Both the position numbers and the translations under genes were made by a program. Positions 35,670 to 45,462 of a stretch of 64,000 bases of DNA are shown here, in pieces. Numbering within the stretch: position 1 is the stretch's first letter; each line of letters opens with the position of its first letter. The notes under the pieces are model-generated. The model did no database searches and had not been told where the DNA came from. It saw only the letters and a list, made by a program, of their open reading frames with translations. The DNA lies in contig NZ_CP151087.1 of NCBI RefSeq assembly GCF_038396785.1, positions 1,426,001-1,490,000 on the forward strand, given 5' to 3'. The DNA comes from Sphingobacterium thalpophilum. GTDB lineage: Bacteria; Bacteroidota; Bacteroidia; Sphingobacteriales; Sphingobacteriaceae.

Positions 35670-36848
35670 CTATTTTGCCCCTTGGAGCAAAGAAGAGAAA
35701 ACAGTCTTCAAACGCAACAAACCTGTTGTCAATACCTCCCTCGAACAAGCAATGTTGAGGCGAATAAAGTCATCACTCCCCTTCCCGTACATCGCACCTA
35801 CATTCACCTGCACATGCGCTTCATCCAATAAGAGCTTTCCCAATTTTCGACTTGAAATCCCCAAAGCGGCGCAATCTACCCATACCAGATAAGTACCCTC
35901 CAAAGGAAGCACATGCAAAGCAGGCAGATGTTCGTTCATAAAGCCTTTCAAATACAGATAATTTGCATGGATGTAGCTTAAAGCCTGATCCAACCATTCC
36001 CAGCCCCACTCATACGCAGCGATCAAGCCCGTAATGGCAAAGGGGCTTATGCTACTGATCTCATTAGCTAAGAAAGCCTGTTGCACCTTCCTCTTGAGTT
36101 CAGGATCGGCCACGAGAACTGTAGCGACCTGCAATCCCGCCAAATTAAAGGTTTTACTCGGTGCTACACAGGTAATCGAATTCGCCAAAAAGGCTGCACT
36201 GATACTTCCAAAAGGAATATGTGTATAGCCTTCAAATACCAGATCGCAGTGAATTTCATCCGAAATGACTAAAACTTGGTGTCGCAAACAGATTTCACCA
36301 AGACGTTCAAGCTCAGCTCGGGTCCAAACTCGCCCAGCCGGGTTATGTGGGCTACATAAAATAAATAACTTGACTTTCGGATCACTTGCTTTATGCTCAA
36401 AATCCTCAAAATCGATCGTATACTCGCCATTACGATAAATCAGGTCATTGGAAACCACCTGGGCTTGATTGCGTTCTATGGAAGAAAAAAAACAATGATA
36501 TACAGGCTCTTGCACCAAAACCTTATCTCCGGGTGATGTCAATGCGCTTACCAAAGCCGAAAGCGCCGGTACCACACCGATAACTGGAAGTATCCATTCC
36601 GGTTGAAGTACAAATTTATGCCGCTGTGAGGACCAGCTCATCACTGCGCTGTAAAAAGCAGCTGGAATCGTAGCATAACCATATACCGCATGTTGAACCC
36701 GTTGCGCAAGTGCATCCACGACTGGTTGTGCTGCTGGAAAGTCCATATCCGCAACCCAGAGTGGAATCAAATCGGCATAATCGTGTTGATTCCATTTGAC
36801 CGAATCGGTACCACGACGAACAATCGTTTTGTCAAAATTATAGATCAT
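35670..36848 (-). CDS. MalY/PatB-type PLP-dependent C-S lyase (aminotransferase class I/II)
   Basis: A 392-residue fold-type I PLP enzyme. The N-terminus MIYNFDKTIVRRGTDSVKW with the WVADMDFPAAQPV segment is typical of the MalY/PatB group, which cleaves cystathionine or Cys to give thiols, pyruvate and ammonia. PLP-binding features are HNPAGRVW, SDEIHCDL and the Schiff-base Lys in APSKTFNLAG. Substrate may be cystathionine or another S-alkyl cysteine. It stands alone on its strand; no methionine genes are adjacent. Confidence 0.92.
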   Translation of the reverse strand: MIYNFDKTIVRRGTDSVKWNQHDYADLIPLWVADMDFPAAQPVVDALAQRVQHAVYGYATIPAAFYSAVMSWSSQRHKFVLQPEWILPVIGVVPALSALVSALTSPGDKVLVQEPVYHCFFSSIERNQAQVVSNDLIYRNGEYTIDFEDFEHKASDPKVKLFILCSPHNPAGRVWTRAELERLGEICLRHQVLVISDEIHCDLVFEGYTHIPFGSISAAFLANSITCVAPSKTFNLAGLQVATVLVADPELKRKVQQAFLANEISSISPFAITGLIAAYEWGWEWLDQALSYIHANYLYLKGFMNEHLPALHVLPLEGTYLVWVDCAALGISSRKLGKLLLDEAHVQVNVGAMYGKGSDDFIRLNIACSREVLTTGLLRLKTVFSSLLQGAK

Positions 36849-37043
36849 ACAGCAATTTAATTAAAATTAGGAGGCATTTGCAAAAAAAATATGATAAAGT
36901 AAAAGGGGGTTCAGATCGCACGATAAATTACCTAGTGAAGGCTAATATACATAACAAAACTCGACGGACATCATAGACAACATGCAATAAAAAAATCCAG
37001 TATACCTGGATAAGCAGAAAGCGCTATCTTTACAGAAAATAGC

Positions 37044-37445
37044 ATGACAACTATGGCCAAAAACAACTTTTCATTCCGTGCCAGATTAAAGAGTTTTCAC
37101 TATGCTTTCAGTGGGTTGAAAACAGCCTGGCAGGAAGAACATAATTTCAGGGTGCATTGTATAGCGGCCATTATGGCCATACTGCTATCCGTTGTGCTTC
37201 ACATCAGTACCCACGAATGGATTGCTGTACTCTTTGCCATTGGTTTTGTATTCGTCTGTGAGTTGTTAAATACTGCATTGGAAAATATGGCTGACTTTAT
37301 CTGTCCAGAACATAACCCAAACATCAAAAAGATGAAAGATGTCGCCGCAACGGCAGTGATGATAAGCAGCATCACCGCGCTATTGATCGGCCTATTAATT
37401 TTTACCCCCAAGCTGATCTCATTGGCCCTTCGTTACATTTTCTAA
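37044..37445 (+). CDS. Diacylglycerol/undecaprenol kinase family protein (DgkA-like)
   Basis: A 133-residue integral membrane kinase. It has SFHYAFSGLKTAWQEEHNFRVH at the N-terminus (shown here in two overlapping pieces: SFHYAFSGLKTAWQ, EEHNFRVH). It also has the active-site helix ELLNTALENMADF and KDVAATAVMISS. Motifs favour the Gram-positive-like undecaprenol kinase/DgkA superfamily. The start may be the ATG at 37053: a TATCTTTA box at 37025-37032 leaves almost no leader before 37044. Its 3' end overlaps the convergent lipoprotein gene by 27 bases. Confidence 0.9.
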   Translation: MTTMAKNNFSFRARLKSFHYAFSGLKTAWQEEHNFRVHCIAAIMAILLSVVLHISTHEWIAVLFAIGFVFVCELLNTALENMADFICPEHNPNIKKMKDVAATAVMISSITALLIGLLIFTPKLISLALRYIF

Positions 37446-37907
37446 CGCGAATTTCTCATCAAATGCAATCTTCTTCGGATCAACAAAAGACATTTTTCCA
37501 GCTTTCTCCTCCATCGCACCATAACCTTCCATTGCACGAGCTTTAGATAATTTAAATATCACCTGACGGACCGATTCTTGTCCTTCAGAAGAAAAAGTAT
37601 AATCGGCCGTTAAAATCCCCGCCTTCAATAGCCCATCAATGTGTCCGCTATTACGATCTTTTTCCTTCCAGGCATAGCTAAGATCACCATGCACCTTTTC
37701 TCCATCAACAGTGATTGACAGTGAAATGGTATCGCCATTTTTAAGGTACTGATATGTACTCTTTCCACTAAGAAACCCCGCGGTATCCAACGGTTGAGTA
37801 GTTTGAACAGTATCATTGCGTTTCGATGAAGTAACTTGTTTTTTTTGTTCCTGATGGCAGCCCGCACAACACAGCAACGCTATAAATCCGAAATTGATTA
37901 TTCTCAT
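37419..37907 (-). CDS. Small lipoprotein of unknown function
   Basis: A 162-residue protein with a lipoprotein signal and lipobox LCCAGC, then a Lys/Gln/Thr-rich linker. The rest is beta-rich (GDTISLSITVDGEKVHGDLSYAW). I cannot name a family. The 3' end overlaps the dgkA-like gene by 27 bases in convergent orientation. Surface or periplasmic anchoring is likely from the lipobox. Confidence 0.7.
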   Translation of the reverse strand: MRIINFGFIALLCCAGCHQEQKKQVTSSKRNDTVQTTQPLDTAGFLSGKSTYQYLKNGDTISLSITVDGEKVHGDLSYAWKEKDRNSGHIDGLLKAGILTADYTFSSEGQESVRQVIFKLSKARAMEGYGAMEEKAGKMSFVDPKKIAFDEKFALENVTKGQ

Positions 37908-38173
37908 CGTCTATTTTTTGTTTGATCGTATAGATAGCAATTCAAAAGAATTTTTGTTTTAAATAACTACCATTTAAAATTTTCAAATTCAAAAAACAAA
38001 AAGCAAGCGAATATTGTTTATAAGTTAGATAGCAGTCTACTATTTTAGCACGATATAAGCTATTAAAAATAAACAATTTAGTAACAATAAAATTATCGTA
38101 GGCTTATTGTAAAGCTAATTTTTATTAGTAAATTGTACATTATAAAATTCAGGAATTCTTAACCAATATTAGT
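37908..38173. other. AT-rich non-coding stretch
   Basis: About 270 very AT-rich bases with poly-A and TTTT tracts and no supported gene. It lies between the lipoprotein gene (divergent) and a doubtful small ORF. Confidence 0.5.
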
Positions 38174-38362
38174 ATGAAAGATGTAAGCTTTAAGAAATTT
38201 GATAGTGGATGTACATCACTCACAAAATTGTCCATTGAAACAGACTTGGCTATTATTGTTAAAGAGCAAGTTACGATTCCTTCCGAATCCAAAATTGAAA
38301 AACTCAGACGCTGTAAAGAAGAATTACTTAAAAGCCTTTGGTTTGTTCAACGTCAATGTTGA
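38174..38362 (+). CDS. Possible small protein, 62 residues
   Basis: An ORF starting with ATG, rich in Lys, Ser and Leu, with no signal or membrane segment and two Cys. An overlapping ORF in another frame (38199) shows that chance openness is possible here. It could be a real short regulator or a relic. A terminator 90 bases downstream (38452-38483) supports some transcript in this region. Confidence 0.35.
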   Translation: MKDVSFKKFDSGCTSLTKLSIETDLAIIVKEQVTIPSESKIEKLRRCKEELLKSLWFVQRQC

Positions 38363-38451
38363 GATAACATTTTCCTTCAAATTTCGACTATCCGCCGATC
38401 AGCCTCTTATGGTCTGACCGCCACACATTCAAGTCACTTTTAACACAAAAT

Positions 38452-38483
38452 AAGCCCCTCTGCTTTATGCTTCTAGGGGCTTT
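38452..38483. terminator. Terminator-like hairpin before the poxB gene end
   Basis: An 8-bp stem AAGCCCCT/AGGGGCTT with a 15-nt loop and a short T-run on the plus side. On the minus side an A-rich flank gives a T-run, so it may also serve the pyruvate oxidase gene ending at 38516. Confidence 0.6.
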
Positions 38484-38515
38484 AAATATATTCAATAATT
38501 CGCCGTCACAAGGGA

Positions 38516-40249
38516 TCAAAGCGATTTCAAATGTTTATAGTTCGACTTAATGGTATCCCACACCTCTTCGAAATTACCCGACAACATTAATTTTGCCATA
38601 CTTTCTGTCATCCCTTTCATTTGACTGAAGGATATCTTGGGTGGCATAGCCAATGCATTGGGATTGGTATATAGATCAATTAGGACAGGCTCATCGACAA
38701 TCCCAAAAGCCTCATGGATAACACCATCCACCTCCTGGGGTTGAGTCACCGTAAATGCACGTATGCCCATCGCCTGGGCGATCATCGCAAAATCTGGATT
38801 GACCATATTAGTTTCCTGATCTTTAAGACCTGATACCTGCATCTCCAATTTAACCATACCAAGTGCACGATTGTTGAAGACGATGATTTTGATCGGTAAG
38901 TTATATTGTTTTATTGTTGCCAGATCCCCCAACAACATGGATAGGCCTCCATCGCCACAAAAAGCAATAACCTGGCGCTCAGGATGTGTCAATGCAGCTC
39001 CAATAGCCATTGGCATGGCATTAGCCATAGACCCATGATTGAAAGACCCCAGCATGATTCGATCCTTTCGCTGATTAATATAACGTGCTCCCCAAACACA
39101 GCACATCCCGGTATCAAGCAAGAAAATCGCATCATCATTGGCTTTCTGATCAATGGTATGAGCGACAAATTCTGGCTGTATTGCGCATTCGCTGCCTGAA
39201 TCCTCCACATACGTCATGAGATCTTCCTTGACCTTTTCATAAGAAGCAAGCTGCTTCTCCAGAAATTTCGTATCCGAACGCGCTTCTACAAAGGGCAATA
39301 CCGCTTTTAAGGTATGTTCAATATCGCCAACAAGCCCATAGTCTACGATGGATCTGCGCCCTAGCTTTTCACCTTCAATATCAATCTGGATAATAGTTTT
39401 GTTGGTCGGTATAAAATCCTTATAAGGAAAATCAGTCCCTAAAAGTAAAATAAGATCGGAATGATGCATACTTTGAAAAGCCGAAGCCATTCCTAGAAGT
39501 CCTGTCATCCCGATTTCATTGGGATTGTCGCGTTGAATATCCAACTTTGCTTTAAATGAATAACCAACTGGCGCATGGATCTTTTGTGATAACGCTACGA
39601 TTTGCTGCTGTGCTTTCTTGGCGCCCACACCACAGAACAAGGTTATCTTTTCTGCCTGATTGATATATTGTGCCAATCGCCCAATTTCCATCTCCGAAGG
39701 TCTAATTTGCGGCTCAGTAAAAAACACCTTCGTTGAAGTATTCATTTGAACCGCTTCCATTTCTGATACGTCACCAGGTAGGCCGATAACTGCAACATCC
39801 CGTTTAGAGATAGCCTGTTGTAATGCATTTTGCACCATACGTTGCACCTGCTCCGGCCGAGTGATCATTTGGTTGTAGCAAGAACAATCATCAAACAGTT
39901 TGATTGGATTGGTTTCTTGAAAATAATCGGTTCCAAATTCGTAGGTAGCACATGTTGATGCGATCACAAGCATGGGTACACGTGTCTTGTGTGCTTCATA
40001 AACACCATTGATCAGATGCACATGCCCTGGCCCACTGCTTCCCGCACAACAGGCGATCCCGTGCAAATCAGCTTCTGCCGTTGCAGCAAATGCCCCCACT
40101 TCCTCATGCCTGACATGTATCCATTGCATCGTTCCATCTGCATGAACAGCTTCGTTGAAAAAATTTAAACTATCGCCCGTTACGGCATAAATACGCTGAA
40201 TTCCCGCATCCTTTAAAAGACCCACAATCTGGTGTGCTACATTTTTCAT
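38516..40249 (-). CDS. Thiamine-diphosphate pyruvate oxidase/dehydrogenase (PoxB-type)
   Basis: Oxidative decarboxylation of pyruvate to acetate and CO2 with electrons passed to quinone. The 577 residues show the TPP-enzyme order: N-terminal PYR domain with the catalytic Glu in HVRHEEVGAF, central FAD/nucleotide-binding domain, and C-terminal PP domain with GDGGLSMLLGDLATIKQYNL...NN, the TPP motif. DYFQETN and the overall pattern resemble PoxB more than acetolactate synthase. The last 20 residues differ from E. coli PoxB's membrane-binding tail, so the membrane attachment is unclear. It stands alone. Confidence 0.9.
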   Translation of the reverse strand: MKNVAHQIVGLLKDAGIQRIYAVTGDSLNFFNEAVHADGTMQWIHVRHEEVGAFAATAEADLHGIACCAGSSGPGHVHLINGVYEAHKTRVPMLVIASTCATYEFGTDYFQETNPIKLFDDCSCYNQMITRPEQVQRMVQNALQQAISKRDVAVIGLPGDVSEMEAVQMNTSTKVFFTEPQIRPSEMEIGRLAQYINQAEKITLFCGVGAKKAQQQIVALSQKIHAPVGYSFKAKLDIQRDNPNEIGMTGLLGMASAFQSMHHSDLILLLGTDFPYKDFIPTNKTIIQIDIEGEKLGRRSIVDYGLVGDIEHTLKAVLPFVEARSDTKFLEKQLASYEKVKEDLMTYVEDSGSECAIQPEFVAHTIDQKANDDAIFLLDTGMCCVWGARYINQRKDRIMLGSFNHGSMANAMPMAIGAALTHPERQVIAFCGDGGLSMLLGDLATIKQYNLPIKIIVFNNRALGMVKLEMQVSGLKDQETNMVNPDFAMIAQAMGIRAFTVTQPQEVDGVIHEAFGIVDEPVLIDLYTNPNALAMPPKISFSQMKGMTESMAKLMLSGNFEEVWDTIKSNYKHLKSL

Positions 40250-40491
40250 ACTTATACTATAATTTAAGATTTTGTGATAGCGGCATCGTGCAAATTATAT
40301 TGCCGCTATTTAATAACAACAATAATGTAGCGTAATGGTTTGGGACATTAGCTGAACAGGTCTGTCGTTTCCCAAGCGTATAATCTGGTCGAATGTGCAA
40401 TAACAGCCTCAATTGGGAGCAGGTATACACTGAGCTCAAATTAAAGCCAACAATTCGCTATACTTGAAATAAAAAGAAATTGTATTCAACA

Positions 40492-40528
40492 AAAAAAGCT
40501 GTTTCAAATTCATTGAAACAGCTTTTTT
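40492..40528 (-). terminator. Terminator of the DUF4091 gene
   Basis: A 16-bp perfect stem (AAAAAAGCTGTTTCAA and its complement) with a 5-nt loop and T-runs on both strands. It lies 24 bases after the stop of the gene at 40552. Confidence 0.9.
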
Positions 40529-40551
40529 AAAATGATAGCTTGGATAAATCC

Positions 40552-42333
40552 TTAGTTGATTTGTCGCGACAATTCATCGACAAAACGCTTTGCATCATTG
40601 AGATCTTTATTCCAGTCCGCATAGCGTTTTGCGGTATTTAATTTTGCAATTTTTGCATTTAGCTTCGCTAGGTTGGCTTGATCTTTTGACTTCTCCAACT
40701 TGGCTTTCAGAATGCCGACTTTGGTATAATCCTGAATACCTTCCAACATACGCTCGTAACGGATAGAGCTTCTTCCTTGCGGATAAACGATATAGGTGTC
40801 TCCTGCCGGCCACGTACGGAACCTTGAATCATGCAGTGGATCCTTCACCCAGGAGTTGAATGCCCAACGCAGTGCCCCATCGAAACCTGCCGCCAGCGCA
40901 TACCAAGCCATATAGGTGGATTCTGCTGGATCCGAGAACGTAAATTGATTTGGAAATTCGTCCGAACAGCACACATAAAATGTCGTGATATATCCTTTTT
41001 TACGTCGCTCAATAAGATCGTTCTGATCAAAAGGATCGCCAGCGGCGACGCTGATATCTGTACTCTTATGATAGCGTTGGTAGCTTTTGTGATTATCAGC
41101 AAATGCAACACCAAATTCGGGCGCTACTTTTTCCAATAAGGCGATCGCTGGATCCATTTCTTCCCGGCCTCTTTCATCCATCGCAATATTGGTAATCTTT
41201 AACCAGCCCTTTGCGGTAATATGCTTACTAAAATCCTTTAAGAAAGGCGTCCATAGCTCCTCAAATATTGCTGTACCGGGTTTTGCAATCACATTGACCA
41301 GTTCATTTTTGCTCTCATCGAAATAATGTACCTCGTTGTTCCATGGTAAAAGCGAATAGCAATTGATCTGTTTGTTGACCCCTAGATCCATCATAAAGTT
41401 TACCCATCGATCAAAAACAGAATAATCATAAGCCCAGGAACCGTCTTTTGCTTTCTTCCAGGTGATCATATCCGCATAGGGATCATAGGTCTGTACGTTC
41501 CACGCATCCTTATTTAAAGTCGCTGTAATCACTTTTTGCCCAGCAGCTGCAAGCTGTTTCATGGTCGGCTTCAACGCTTCAAAATGTTCATCGCTCCACA
41601 TCTTCACATTATTGACCCGAGCCACAGCAGAAGGATGCTGCCATTGGTCCAAATGATAAGTCCACTGCGACGATGGCGGCAGCACATGATTTTGAACATT
41701 GACGATAAGCTGTAATTGCTCTTTCACCTTGCCATTTTGCTGAACCGAAATTGTCGTTTTATATTGTCCAGCTGCAGCTTCCTTGGGAACCTTTACGGTA
41801 ATCCATACAGGACGGACTTTCTTCGCTTCAAGTTCATAGCTTTTGAGATCATCCAACATATCTGCCGAAAGAGAAGCTTTAAAATCTTCTGGCTTACGAT
41901 GGCCACAGCCACTTGCAAATTCATCAGTCATGACATAACGAACAAAACGCGCTTGTACCGCATCGCTGCCAATCACCTTGCCTGTTGTAGATTTTAATTC
42001 ACTTGCTGATACAGCGACATGCGCTGTGGCAGCACTGGTCCATAACAATACTTGCGCCGATACTTGTTCACCTTTCCAGGCATCTACAGTCGCCGTACGT
42101 TGTGTTGTCAGATTTGGATTGACAGATTTGGGATAACGTTTGTCTATCGATACAAACGAAGCATGTAGGCCGGCTTTAACATTCGACCAGTTGGATAAAG
42201 TATCCTTTGTCGGATCGGCCATTTCAGTAAATGTTGTCCCTGTAGCAAAACGCTGCTGGGAAAATCCCGGATTACTGCCGCAAAATAGCATACAAGCCAG
42301 GGCAATAGAAGAATAAATTGTAGTTTTAGGCAT
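40552..42333 (-). CDS. Secreted DUF4091 protein, GH123-like glycoside hydrolase
   Basis: A 593-residue protein from ATG 42333 with a signal peptide (ends near GFSQQ). It has an N-terminal beta domain (about 50-220) and a long central TIM-barrel-like part. A C-terminal DUF4091 region contains YMAWYALAAGFDGALRWAFN and EGIQDY. This layout is that of GH123 enzymes, which remove N-acetylgalactosamine and use a neighbouring Asp-Glu pair. MDER in NIAMDERGREEMD could be that pair. If so the substrate is a GalNAc-containing glycan; this is inferred from motif shape. The frame also extends to 42351. Confidence 0.75.
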   Translation of the reverse strand: MPKTTIYSSIALACMLFCGSNPGFSQQRFATGTTFTEMADPTKDTLSNWSNVKAGLHASFVSIDKRYPKSVNPNLTTQRTATVDAWKGEQVSAQVLLWTSAATAHVAVSASELKSTTGKVIGSDAVQARFVRYVMTDEFASGCGHRKPEDFKASLSADMLDDLKSYELEAKKVRPVWITVKVPKEAAAGQYKTTISVQQNGKVKEQLQLIVNVQNHVLPPSSQWTYHLDQWQHPSAVARVNNVKMWSDEHFEALKPTMKQLAAAGQKVITATLNKDAWNVQTYDPYADMITWKKAKDGSWAYDYSVFDRWVNFMMDLGVNKQINCYSLLPWNNEVHYFDESKNELVNVIAKPGTAIFEELWTPFLKDFSKHITAKGWLKITNIAMDERGREEMDPAIALLEKVAPEFGVAFADNHKSYQRYHKSTDISVAAGDPFDQNDLIERRKKGYITTFYVCCSDEFPNQFTFSDPAESTYMAWYALAAGFDGALRWAFNSWVKDPLHDSRFRTWPAGDTYIVYPQGRSSIRYERMLEGIQDYTKVGILKAKLEKSKDQANLAKLNAKIAKLNTAKRYADWNKDLNDAKRFVDELSRQIN

Positions 42334-42404
42334 AACAGTTATAATTAACAAAACTTTAGCGAAGCGATGATCTTCTTTCCAGCCCAGGAGCAGGGTGCTC
42401 GCAG

Positions 42405-42431
42405 AAAAAAGGCAAACAACTTCTGTTTGCC
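42405..42431 (-). terminator. Terminator of the M90 peptidase operon
   Basis: Stem GGCAAACA/TGTTTGCC with a 5-nt loop; on the minus strand a T6 follows. It lies 31 bases after the stop of the gene at 42463. Confidence 0.85.
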
Positions 42432-42462
42432 TTAAAAATAGTAAAATTTTATTTATCTATAA

Positions 42463-43245
42463 CTAACTTTGTTCAAAAATTTCAGAAAGTGCTTTATACA
42501 GTTCAGGATGATGGGTCTTGAATTTCGCTGGGTCCTCAAAGAAATATTCAGACGCAACTGCAAAAAACTCGGCTGGATTGGTCATGCCATAGACATCAAT
42601 ATCAGATTTATTCGCCTTTATTTTGGCAATCTCTTCCCGTATCAGATTCATAAAAGGAATGACTGAAGCTTTATCCATCAGATGTGTTGGAATGCCATCC
42701 ACAGTACCATCGGTTTTATCGATCAAGTGTACAAATTCATGTATCGCTGTATTCTGTCCATCTTTTGGGTTCCTAAAACCATACTCCAATGCCGATTTGG
42801 ACAATATCATTTGTCCGTTCATGGCTCCCTCACCTACCATTCCCATTATATTTCGGTCAGCATGGCCTTCAAATTCATACGCTGTATTGAACTGGGAAGG
42901 ATAAACCATAATATTGGTCAAATTGGGATAAGTCCATTTCTTAAAGGCAAATATTGGGATAATTGCACTGGCGGCAATCATCATATAATCTTTCAGCTCA
43001 ACCGCTACGCCCACACCTTCAATTTTGACTGTATCCAAAAATTTTAAACAGCGGGTTTCAAATTCCATTTTATCCGCATCGGACAGATTGCGGTAATAGG
43101 CAACTTCTTTTTCCAGAATTTCCTTTCCTTCATCGCTTAATACACGTTTAATGGCTTTGCTGTTTTTGGCCGTACGATTTAACAGGTAATAAACAACATA
43201 AATGGTTACTGGTATAAGCAGTATAATAAATAGTTTTCCTAACAT
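42463..43245 (-). CDS. M90 family zinc peptidase (MtfA-like)
   Basis: A 260-residue protein with one N-terminal transmembrane helix and a zinc-peptidase motif HEFVHLIDKTDG, in which two His and the Glu form an HExxH site. The downstream AEFFAVASEYFFEDP supplies the third ligand Glu. These are the marks of the MtfA/M90 family; E. coli MtfA binds the Mlc repressor. No Mlc homologue is in the window. It starts one base after the stop of the lipoprotein gene at 43247, so the two form an operon. Confidence 0.9.
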   Translation of the reverse strand: MLGKLFIILLIPVTIYVVYYLLNRTAKNSKAIKRVLSDEGKEILEKEVAYYRNLSDADKMEFETRCLKFLDTVKIEGVGVAVELKDYMMIAASAIIPIFAFKKWTYPNLTNIMVYPSQFNTAYEFEGHADRNIMGMVGEGAMNGQMILSKSALEYGFRNPKDGQNTAIHEFVHLIDKTDGTVDGIPTHLMDKASVIPFMNLIREEIAKIKANKSDIDVYGMTNPAEFFAVASEYFFEDPAKFKTHHPELYKALSEIFEQS

Positions 43246-43246
43246 A

Positions 43247-44017
43247 TTAGTTGATCTGTATCCATTTGGGATCCCGAGCCTGCAAATTACGCAAAAAGCC
43301 TTTAAAATGTGAGGTTCCGAATAAGATTAAAATCTTTTGCTGTGGGGCGTCAGCAACTAATGATGCCAGGTTTTCTTCCCTTTTTTTCATGACAAACTCT
43401 TTATCAAATTTGTTCTTTAAGGCTGCTTTGATCGGTTTACAGGAATAAGGTTCTTGGAGCGGTGTTTTGTAATCACAATCATCCAGTTTGATCGTACCAT
43501 ACAGGTATTCAAACTCGTCAAGCAATTTATTTTTGGGAATATCCGCATTCACCGCCGTTTCATAATTCACCAGGAAAAAGGAATAATCGGGCTGACTGAT
43601 GATTCGTTGCCCCAGTTTACGGTACATGGGCGCCCGAAGAACCCGGGAGGTATCGCCCGGTATTTCAATACATTGCTGCAGCCCGAGCCGATTGCCTGTA
43701 AGTTTTCTAAATTTGCGGTCATACAGATCACGTTGTGCCGCACTATCCACCTGATAGGCGATACTTTCATAAAAAACAACATAGCCCGAACGTTGGAGGG
43801 AATCTACAGCGCGCTGAATTTGATCATAGTACACCCGCGTACCCAGATGCCGCATTGGAATATAAACGACTGATCGATCGCCATGGCGAAGCTCGAATTT
43901 TCGTGAGGCATCACGCAAGACACCTGTACCTTGAACCATCAATGACGTTTGGCAGCCCAAAAGAACAAACAACACAAAACAAAGGGAGATAATCTGTCTC
44001 AATCGCATACTATTCAT
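43247..44017 (-). CDS. Lipoprotein with a TraB/GumN-like pattern, unknown function
   Basis: A 256-residue protein with a lipobox (LLGC) at about residues 19-22. Near the start IPMRHLGTRVYY and near the end LFGTSHFKGF form a His/Gly pattern like that of TraB/GumN and ChaN-type proteins, but I cannot confirm the family. It is the first gene of a two-gene operon with the M90 zinc peptidase (one base between stop and start). The alternative ATG at 44008 gives the same mature lipoprotein. Confidence 0.65.
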   Translation of the reverse strand: MNSMRLRQIISLCFVLFVLLGCQTSLMVQGTGVLRDASRKFELRHGDRSVVYIPMRHLGTRVYYDQIQRAVDSLQRSGYVVFYESIAYQVDSAAQRDLYDRKFRKLTGNRLGLQQCIEIPGDTSRVLRAPMYRKLGQRIISQPDYSFFLVNYETAVNADIPKNKLLDEFEYLYGTIKLDDCDYKTPLQEPYSCKPIKAALKNKFDKEFVMKKREENLASLVADAPQQKILILFGTSHFKGFLRNLQARDPKWIQIN

Positions 44018-44172
44018 TATAATATCTATTCTTTGCTAGCAAAGACAATACCATCTGACGTTAATTTGCCTGTATAAGGCAAAATTTGACTTCAGGTAAT
44101 TACTTTTCAAGATACTTTTATATGAATAACATGAAATGATAACAATATATTATCTCCCTTGTTCTATAAATT

Positions 44173-45456
44173 TTATAAGCTTGTCAATCCTATTGTTGTT
44201 CCATTTGGAATTACAGCATTTTTTTTGATAACAACAATGCCGTCACAAATGGTATAGGTGGGGTGATTGGCGTTCAGCAAATGAGGTCCACCATTGATCC
44301 GGACATCGTTGCCGATACGACAATTTTTATCCAAAATAGCATTCTCAATATAACACCGTTCTCCAACACCGACCACAGGTATATTTTTACGCTTTGCTTC
44401 CTCCATATCGACGAGATCCTCGTAATAATCTGATCCCATCATATAAGTACCGCGCACAACAGATCCTGTACCAATCCGTGAACGAACGCCCACGACGGAA
44501 CGGTCTATTTTATCAGCTTGGATAATACAGCCATCCGAAATGACCGAATTGATTAATGTTGTACCCGAAATCTTAGAAGGCGGCAACATCCTTGGACGGG
44601 TGAAAACCGTATTTTTATCAAACAGATTGAAGGCCGGAATATTATCGGTCAAACCAATGTTGGCTTCATAGAAAGACCCTATGGTACCGATGTCTGTCCA
44701 ATAGCCCTCAAATTGATAGCTAAGCACCCGACTTGTATCAATGGCATCGGGAATAATTTCTTTACCAAAATCCATTCCGCGATTCTCTTCAAGCATACGT
44801 TTCAGGACGCCTTTTGAAAAAACATAAATACCCATAGAGGCCAGGAATTCTCTGCCCTCACCCTTTAAATGATCGCTCACTTCTGAACTCCAGTCTACCA
44901 GCTGCTCGCTATTCGGTTTCTCGATAAAAGAGGTGATATGATTCTTTTCATCCGATTTCAGTATACCAAAACCGGTGGCATCTTTGGCGTTTACTGGTAT
45001 AGTCGCAATGGTCAGGTCGCCTTCGTTTTCGACGTGGAAGTCAACCAGTGCATCAAAATCCATTTGATATAGCTGATCCCCTGATAAAATCAGTACATAG
45101 TCATAATCAATACTCGCCAGCTTCCGAAACGATCGTCGCACGGCATCGGCCGTACCCTCGAACCATTTGTCGCCATCGTTGGTCTGTTCAGCAGCCAGAA
45201 TATCGACAAAGCCCTTGCTAAAAATACTAAAGTTGTAGGTATTCTTAATGTGGGAGTTGAGCGACGAAGAATTGAATTGTGTCAACACAAAAATCTTGTT
45301 AAAACCCGAATTAAGACAATTCGAGATGGGAATGTCCACCAAGCGATATTTCCCGGCAATGGGAACTGCTGGCTTAGACCGTTGATCGGTCAATGGATAC
45401 AGACGTGAGCCCCTTCCTCCGCCCAAGACGATAGCTACTACATTATGACGTGACAT
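44173..45456 (-). CDS. glgC: Glucose-1-phosphate adenylyltransferase
   Basis: Makes ADP-glucose from ATP and glucose 1-phosphate, the first step of glycogen synthesis. The 427 residues show the nucleotidyltransferase motif GGGRGSRLYPLTDQRSKPAVP, given here as GGGRGSRLYPLT then DQRSKPAVP. The sugar-phosphate region has FIEKPN, and the C-terminal left-handed beta-helix repeats end in VIPNGTTIG. It is the last gene of a four-gene glycogen operon, 6 bases after glgA. Confidence 0.97.
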   Translation of the reverse strand: MSRHNVVAIVLGGGRGSRLYPLTDQRSKPAVPIAGKYRLVDIPISNCLNSGFNKIFVLTQFNSSSLNSHIKNTYNFSIFSKGFVDILAAEQTNDGDKWFEGTADAVRRSFRKLASIDYDYVLILSGDQLYQMDFDALVDFHVENEGDLTIATIPVNAKDATGFGILKSDEKNHITSFIEKPNSEQLVDWSSEVSDHLKGEGREFLASMGIYVFSKGVLKRMLEENRGMDFGKEIIPDAIDTSRVLSYQFEGYWTDIGTIGSFYEANIGLTDNIPAFNLFDKNTVFTRPRMLPPSKISGTTLINSVISDGCIIQADKIDRSVVGVRSRIGTGSVVRGTYMMGSDYYEDLVDMEEAKRKNIPVVGVGERCYIENAILDKNCRIGNDVRINGGPHLLNANHPTYTICDGIVVIKKNAVIPNGTTIGLTSL

Positions 45457-45462
45457 ATCAAA

